Shown: positions 59,054 through 64,000 of the stretch, in pieces
How the letters are laid out: each line of letters starts with the position of its first letter
How positions within the stretch are numbered: the stretch's first letter is position 1
Program-made: the position numbers and the translations under genes
The notes under the pieces: model-generated
Seen by the model: the letters and a program-made list of their open reading frames with translations, nothing else
Told to the model about the DNA's origin: nothing
The model's database searches: none
From: UBA5078 sp964538025
Lineage (GTDB): Bacteria; Pseudomonadota; Gammaproteobacteria; Pseudomonadales; Pseudohongiellaceae
Length of the DNA: 64,000 nucleotides
Assembly: GCA_964538025.1 (NCBI GenBank)
Contig: CAZICZ010000008.1
Coordinates: 62,001-126,000 of the forward strand
Direction: 5' to 3'

Positions 59054-61132
59054 TCAATGCTCTCTAAAGGCGTGAGACATCGGGCCATGCAGGTTCATGG
59101 CAGTGAGTTTGCTCCCGGTTTGCATAATGATGTACTGCTCACCCTTATGGACATAGCTCATCATGCCGTAGCGGCTGGTTGCCGGCACGGTGGCCTCTGC
59201 CAGCTGACGACCTGTCTTCTTGTCTACAGCGAAGAGGGTCGGCGTACCGTCACTCTTCTCAGAGGCATACACGAGCATGGATGGCGTCACCATCATCGGC
59301 GCCATGGAGCCGGTGCCGGTGTTGCCGATGTCGATTCCCGCCAGGGCCGGGTTGTTCTTGATGCGGTTCGGCGTCTCGCCCACCGGAATCATCCACAGAT
59401 GTTCGCCAGTATTCAGGTCGATCGCCGTGATGCGGCTGTAGGGCGGCTTCCACAGAGGCAGACCTGTTGGATGACGAGGGGCTCCGGCGCCGGGACCGTT
59501 GGCATAGCGCGCCGGCGTGACACCGGTCGTGGTGGTGCCATTGTCGGTCATGTAGCGCAGATCGGCCTCTTCACCTGGCAATAGTTGCACGGCACTGCAG
59601 GCGGACTGCGACGTGACGTAGACGATGCCAGTTTCGGGATCACCCGCGGCCGGGCCAGTGATATTGGAGCCACCACCGCCCCCCGGACACCAGTACGCAC
59701 CACGCTTGCCGAGATCATTGTCACGGTGAAGCGGGGGGTTGTAGAGCGGACCGATCTGCCAGTCGGCCAGCGCGGCAATTGCCTGCTGACGCAGTTCGGG
59801 AGTCCAGTCGATCAGGTCATCCACCGTCAGACCATTGAGGTCATAGGCAGCGGGCTTGGTCGGGAAAGGCTGCGTCGGGGAGGCGTGCTCTCCGGGCACA
59901 TGGGATTCGGGTACGGGACGCTCCTCGATGGGCCACAGCGGTTCTCCGGTTTCACGGTTGAACGCGAACAGGAGCGACTGCTTGGTCGCCTGCGCGACAG
60001 CGGGGACCTTGCGGCCATTGTGCATCACGTCCAAGAGGACGGGCGCTGTCGGCACGTCGTAGTTCCAGATGTCATGGTGCACGAGCTGGAAGTGCCAGCG
60101 GCGCTCCCCCGTCTGCACATCGATCGCAATCAGGCTGGTGCCGAAAAGATTGTCACCAGGACTGAAGCCACCGTAGTAATCCACGGTCGGCGGGTTGGTC
60201 GGCACGTAGACCAGTCCCAGCTCCGGATCCGCAGACAGCGGCGCCCAGGGGGACACATCACCGGTGTATTGCCAGGCATCGTTTTCCCACGTGTCGTGAC
60301 CAAACTCACCCGGTCGTGGAATCACGTTGAACTTCCATTTCAGCGCACCAGTCTTCGCATCGTAGGCAAGAATGTCGCCGGGAATGTTTTCAATACGGGA
60401 CTGGTTGTAGCCCTGCTCGGCGGAGTTGCCCACAACGACAACGCCATTCACCACGATGGGTGGCGAAGACGATGTTACGTAGCCAACTTCTTTCGGAATG
60501 CCGTAGTAAGGATCGTAGTCATGCCCGAGATCGCCGAGGAGGTCTACAACCCCCGTCTGGGCAAAACCTTCAATCGGGACAGGTTTCCCGAACCCTTCCA
60601 GCGGTGCGCCGGTTTCGGCGTCGAGTGCCGTGAGGAAAAAGGCCGGGCTGATGATGTAAATCACGCCCTTGCCATCCACTTCAGCGTAGGCAACACCCTT
60701 GCCGTAATCCTGACGCATGGAATATTCCCAGCGGAAGGTGTTTGGTTCGCGGTAAGACCAAATCGTTTCGCCGGTTTCTGGATCGATGGCAACGACATGC
60801 CGACGTGGTCCAGCCACCGTAAACAGTTTGCCATCCACATAACTTGGCGTGGAGCGGCCGCTCGCTGCGTCAAAGCTTGCGCCATCCCACACCCACGCTT
60901 CCTTCAGTTCACCAAAGTTCTGGGGCGTGATGTTGTTGGCGGGCGTGTAACGGGTGTGATGCGCGCTGCCCCCAAGATGGGTCCACTCTACTTCGTCTTG
61001 AGCGTGGGCAGGCAAGGCCATGGCAACCAGCAGGCCTACGGGTAATGTGTGAGTCAGGGTTTTCCCGAGGGCTCGCCAGCACCGTGAGGCTGGCGACCGG
61101 GATGCTCCCGACGTGACATGCTCTTTTCTCAT
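59054..61132 (-). CDS. Secreted PQQ-dependent dehydrogenase, paralogue 3
   Basis: A 692-residue periplasmic quinoprotein of the same family. Signal peptide ends AHA-Q, the mature start is VEWTHLGGSAHHTRYTPANN, and the W-motif blocks HHDIWNYDVPTAPVLLD, GPRRHVVAIDPETGETIWSY and C-terminal AFREH are kept. It is closer to paralogue 2 than to 1. PVPESHVPGEHASPTQPF replaces PVPQSHIPGE. The start is ATG 61132 after CTCAAAGAGGAAACAATA. It is the first of the tandem in transcription order. Confidence 0.92.
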   Translation of the reverse strand: MRKEHVTSGASRSPASRCWRALGKTLTHTLPVGLLVAMALPAHAQDEVEWTHLGGSAHHTRYTPANNITPQNFGELKEAWVWDGASFDAASGRSTPSYVDGKLFTVAGPRRHVVAIDPETGETIWSYREPNTFRWEYSMRQDYGKGVAYAEVDGKGVIYIISPAFFLTALDAETGAPLEGFGKPVPIEGFAQTGVVDLLGDLGHDYDPYYGIPKEVGYVTSSSPPIVVNGVVVVGNSAEQGYNQSRIENIPGDILAYDAKTGALKWKFNVIPRPGEFGHDTWENDAWQYTGDVSPWAPLSADPELGLVYVPTNPPTVDYYGGFSPGDNLFGTSLIAIDVQTGERRWHFQLVHHDIWNYDVPTAPVLLDVMHNGRKVPAVAQATKQSLLFAFNRETGEPLWPIEERPVPESHVPGEHASPTQPFPTKPAAYDLNGLTVDDLIDWTPELRQQAIAALADWQIGPLYNPPLHRDNDLGKRGAYWCPGGGGGSNITGPAAGDPETGIVYVTSQSACSAVQLLPGEEADLRYMTDNGTTTTGVTPARYANGPGAGAPRHPTGLPLWKPPYSRITAIDLNTGEHLWMIPVGETPNRIKNNPALAGIDIGNTGTGSMAPMMVTPSMLVYASEKSDGTPTLFAVDKKTGRQLAEATVPATSRYGMMSYVHKGEQYIIMQTGSKLTAMNLHGPMSHAFREH

Positions 61133-61458
61133 TATTGTTTCCTCTTTGAGCAAATGAATGAACGGCTATTCAGGTAAGTCACGCCAGGTGACTTTTGTGC
61201 CTGCAAAGGGCCGCTGCAGAAACAGCGAACGCCTTTGGCATTGAACAGATTTCACTACAGGCAGGGCGCTTGCACGCCACATTGGAATGGAAAAAAGCCG
61301 ACGAGACCGGACGCACCTGCCGAGACTGAATCCTGATCGGTTTTTTTTCGATTCCTGCCACACATCCTGTGCAGCAACAGCCTTCCCCCGAAAGAGGTTA
61401 GCGCAGTGATTTGGCCAAGTCCAACACTGATTTGGGCAGGAATATCGGGGGATTGCTG
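61133..61458. other. Upstream region of PQQ dehydrogenase 3
   Basis: A gene-free spacer of about 326 bp between paralogue 3 and rlmJ. Besides the palindrome at 61176-61194 it holds a T8 run near 61342-61349 and little else that I recognise. Confidence 0.45.
61176..61194. repeat. Perfect inverted repeat ahead of PQQ dehydrogenase 3
   Basis: AAGTCAC-GCCAG-GTGACTT, 7-bp perfect arms with a 5-base centre, 44 bp upstream of the start codon. Its position suits an operator for a dimeric regulator or a leader hairpin. Confidence 0.5.
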
Positions 61459-62304
61459 TCAGTCTTCGCGACTGATCATATCGAGCGAGAAGGCAGCGTT
61501 TTCACCCAAAAAGGTCACTACCTCCCGCAAGGAGGCGCTCAGGGTTTTGTCCAGCTGCCAGGGGGAGTTGACGATCAGCATTCCAGACCCATGCATCCCG
61601 TAATCCTGCTGCTGTGGCGCCACCACTAACTCAATCCTCGTCAACGAGGGGAGCCTTTCCCGCTCCAGTGCCTGCGCAAGCCAGTCGCCACGATCGCGCG
61701 CTGTGCCGAGACGGGGATACCACACGGCCAGCACGCCGACCGGCCAGCGACGATGAACAGACGCGATTGTTTTGACTACGCGCGCATAGTCTTCCTTCTG
61801 CTCGTAGGAGGGATCAATCAAGGCAATTCCACGGCGGGGCTCAGGGGGCGTGAGAGCCACAAGACCCTCGTAGGCATCTCGCTGATGAATGTGCACGCGC
61901 GGGTCGGCGCGCAAATAGAAGCGCAGATAATCGAGCTCTTCCTGCTGCAGGTCCAGAAGCTCGAGACGATCCTGAGGCCGCGTTGCCCATTGCGCAATCG
62001 CCGGGGAGCCCGGGTAGTACTGCAAACGCTCCGGCGTGTTGATGGACGCGACACAGGCAAGGTAGCGCATCAGAAGGGGATCTTTTACGGGCCGTTGCCA
62101 GAGCCGGGCAATCCCCGATTCGTGCTCCGCGTTCATCACCGCGTTGGCGCTGAAAAGATCGTATCGCCCGGCGCCCGCATGGGAGTCCAGATAGCTCAGG
62201 GGTTTCTCTTTCTCACTCAGTTTTTGCAACAGGGCGAGGAGCACGAGATGCTTGAGCAGATCCGCATGATTGCCGGCGTGAAAACTGTGGCGGTAACTTA
62301 ACAC
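61459..62304 (-). CDS. rlmJ: 23S rRNA (adenine-2030-N6)-methyltransferase RlmJ
   Basis: A 281-residue SAM-dependent methyltransferase. MLSYRHSFHAGNHADLLKH is the diagnostic N-terminus, followed by YLDSHAGAGRY (SAM site) and the catalytic LIDPSYEQKEDY block. Length fits E. coli RlmJ (280). It is monocistronic. Confidence 0.96.
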   Translation of the reverse strand: MLSYRHSFHAGNHADLLKHLVLLALLQKLSEKEKPLSYLDSHAGAGRYDLFSANAVMNAEHESGIARLWQRPVKDPLLMRYLACVASINTPERLQYYPGSPAIAQWATRPQDRLELLDLQQEELDYLRFYLRADPRVHIHQRDAYEGLVALTPPEPRRGIALIDPSYEQKEDYARVVKTIASVHRRWPVGVLAVWYPRLGTARDRGDWLAQALERERLPSLTRIELVVAPQQQDYGMHGSGMLIVNSPWQLDKTLSASLREVVTFLGENAAFSLDMISRED

Positions 62305-62347
62305 CGGACAGATTCCTCGGACGGGCGCACTATCAGCCCGCTGCCGC

Positions 62348-63814
62348 TCACCCTTGGCTTACCGGCACGATCTCGGAGATGCCATGAGGTCTTTCGATGT
62401 GCGGATTGGGGGAGACGTAGGAACCGATGATCATCCCCACGAGACTGAGCCCAAGACCCACCAACTGCGGCTCAAAGGGAATCTCAGCAAAGAACAGCTC
62501 GAGAATGAGCCAGCTTCCCAGGCCCAGAGAAATTGAGAGGGCCGCCCCCAGATTGCTTGCCTTACGCCAGAAAAGGCCAGCCGTCAGCGGAACAAAAACA
62601 CCCGCCAGCGTAATCCGATAAGCGTTCTCCACCATGGCGTGAATGCTGGCGTTGGAGAGAGTCGCATTCGCCACCACCAGCAAGGTGAAGACGAATACCG
62701 TTGTGCGGGTGGCCTTCAGGAGCTGGTCGTCGGTCATCCCGGGACGGAAATTCTTCAGCACGTTTTCGGTGAATGTGACCGACGGTGCCAACAGCGTGCT
62801 CGATGCGGTACTCATGATGACGGAGAGCAGCGCCCCGAAGAAAACAGCCTGCAGCCAGAAGGGCATGTGGGTGGCCACAAAGGTCGGCAGCACAAGCTGG
62901 GAATCATCCTGCATTAACTGCGCAGTCTGCGCCGGATCAATCAAGCTCGCGCTGTAGGCCAGGTACAGCGGCACGGCGGCGAAAAAGAAGTAGGCAATCC
63001 CGCCGAAAGTCGTCGCCCATACCGCGACTGTTTCGTTCTTGGAGGTATTCACGCGCTGGAACACATCCTGCTGCGGCACGGACCCCAGGGCCATCGTGAA
63101 CAGCGCGGCGAACCAGCCGAGAATATCAATCAGATCCATACGGGGCAGCCATTCAAACTTGCCCTCGGCAGAGGCTTTACTCAAGACCTCGGACATCCCA
63201 CCTGCCATCTCGCTGGCATTCATGGTCACCAGCAACAAGCCGATCACAATGATCACCATCTGGACACAGGTGGTGACCGCCACCGACCACATACCCCCAA
63301 AAAGGGTATAAGCAAGGACAACAGCGGCGCCGATCATCATGCCCTGATTCATGCTGACCATGCCGTCGGACAGCACGTTAAAGACCAGTCCCAACGCGGT
63401 GACCTGCGCCGAGACCCACCCGAGGTAAGAGAGAACGATGCAACTGGAGAGCACCAGCTCTGTCTTTTTGTTGTACCGAATGTGAAAAAAGTCGCCGAGC
63501 GTCATCAGCTGGAGGCGATACAGGGGCAAGGCAAACACCAGACCAAACAGCACCAAGCAGACAGACGCCCCTAAGGGGTCGGAAATGAGTCCGCGAAATC
63601 CTTCGTCAAGAAAGGTCGCGGAAATGCCGAGGACGGTCTCTGCGCCGAACCAGGTCGCAAACACCATGGCCATGACCATGGGCATTGGCAGGCTGCGGCC
63701 TGCGGTAATGTAGTCACTCGCGGAATGCACTTTGCGCGCGGCAAAGAGTCCGATGGCAATGGAGACAACGAGATACACAACAACCAAAGCAAGCAGCATA
63801 ATGATTCCCGACAT
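62348..63814 (-). CDS. Sodium:solute symporter (SSS family)
   Basis: A 488-residue transporter with about 13 membrane segments. SASDYITAGRSLP near the N-terminus, GFRGLISDPLGA, GGMWSVAVTTCVQM and GSVPQQDVFQRVNTSKNE are typical of SSS proteins. It couples solute uptake to sodium. The substrate is unknown: it does not clearly match PutP, PanF or ActP signatures. It lies 43 bp upstream of rlmJ on the same strand. Confidence 0.9.
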   Translation of the reverse strand: MSGIIMLLALVVVYLVVSIAIGLFAARKVHSASDYITAGRSLPMPMVMAMVFATWFGAETVLGISATFLDEGFRGLISDPLGASVCLVLFGLVFALPLYRLQLMTLGDFFHIRYNKKTELVLSSCIVLSYLGWVSAQVTALGLVFNVLSDGMVSMNQGMMIGAAVVLAYTLFGGMWSVAVTTCVQMVIIVIGLLLVTMNASEMAGGMSEVLSKASAEGKFEWLPRMDLIDILGWFAALFTMALGSVPQQDVFQRVNTSKNETVAVWATTFGGIAYFFFAAVPLYLAYSASLIDPAQTAQLMQDDSQLVLPTFVATHMPFWLQAVFFGALLSVIMSTASSTLLAPSVTFTENVLKNFRPGMTDDQLLKATRTTVFVFTLLVVANATLSNASIHAMVENAYRITLAGVFVPLTAGLFWRKASNLGAALSISLGLGSWLILELFFAEIPFEPQLVGLGLSLVGMIIGSYVSPNPHIERPHGISEIVPVSQG

Positions 63815-64000
63815 GAAGTAAGGAGGGAGCGATCGTCAGTGCGACTCTGCCCCCTTCCGACGATGAGTTTGACCTGATCCCGGCATCATATAGAAAAACA
63901 AACGACAAAAAAAAGCTTTTTTTAGCCCCCCGTTAAAAACCATAACCCCCTGTATTAATTAATTTTTTATCCGATATTCGCAGAAGTGCCCGCCCCTGTT
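63815..64000. other. AT-rich end of window
   Basis: No gene is seen. A palindromic block of eight A residues, GC and seven T residues (63907-63923) and several T/A runs make this the most AT-rich stretch here. It probably contains the symporter promoter. Confidence 0.4.

Noticed and set aside
59585..61045. A 486-codon open frame antisense to PQQ dehydrogenase 3
   Set aside because: Similar antisense frames occur opposite the other two paralogues, as expected from shared coding sequence; no independent signals were seen.
1..64000. CRISPR arrays, insertion sequences or prophage
   Set aside because: No regularly spaced repeats, transposase or phage structural genes were seen; the lambda P-like gene stands alone among housekeeping genes.

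Overview
The window reads as chromosomal DNA of an aerobic gammaproteobacterium. The supporting evidence is the gene order nrdR-ribD-ribE-ribBA-ribH-nusB-thiL-pgpA-ribA, the xseB-ispA-dxs block, ABC-F proteins of the EttA and YbiT types, DbpA, RlmJ, moderately high GC and Shine-Dalgarno-led genes. TonB receptors, B12 scavenging, periplasmic PQQ dehydrogenases and DUF6152-type periplasmic proteins suit a marine or oligotrophic lineage of the Cellvibrionales type. That placement is inference; no rRNA or universal marker was available to test it.

Layout. (1) 1-5.4 kb is an accessory defence region. On the minus strand an excisionase-type HTH protein leads two tandem, complete and different HsdM methyltransferases and then an OLD-like AAA ATPase that runs off the window. 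A PGN_0703-type putative restriction nuclease lies on the plus strand. The region ends at an intact tRNA-Met(CAT) at 5682-5758. (2) 5.8-18.3 kb holds an RTX-type lipase, an ATP-grasp enzyme, a GNAT acetyltransferase, a DUF486 protein, a diguanylate cyclase gene split by an in-frame TGA, a 3-mercaptopyruvate sulfurtransferase, a lipoprotein-cytochrome/HupE/membrane-protein operon, a DUF6152 and lipoprotein pair, a Tat-exported PhoX-like protein and a 2OG-Fe(II) oxygenase. (3) 18.5-28 kb is mostly housekeeping: ybiT-dbpA-DTW protein, a MAPEG protein, a glycosyltransferase and xseB-ispA-dxs. (4) 28-38.2 kb has an orphan TonB receptor, then a divergent promoter and cobalamin riboswitch driving btuB-cobO-btuF, then an overlapping pair resembling the NspS-MbaA polyamine/c-di-GMP sensor of Vibrio cholerae. 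(5) 38.2-46.1 kb is the riboflavin/thiamine/NusB/NrdR/GlyA block on the minus strand. (6) 46.4-53.9 kb has ettA, a replisome-loader-like pair (a protein with three DnaT-type repeats plus a lambda P-like protein), a giant AsmA-like DUF748 protein and a frameshifted GAPDH gene. (7) 54-61.1 kb carries three consecutive paralogous secreted PQQ dehydrogenases, each with its own terminator and a conserved leader. (8) 61.4-63.8 kb has rlmJ and a sodium/solute symporter.

The leading candidates for something undescribed are the dual-HsdM plus ATPase operon, the triple DnaT-repeat/P-like replication pair, the polyamine/c-di-GMP pair and the triplicated PQQ dehydrogenases. Two genes (the diguanylate cyclase and GAPDH) carry single lesions that are either real pseudogenisation or sequence errors.
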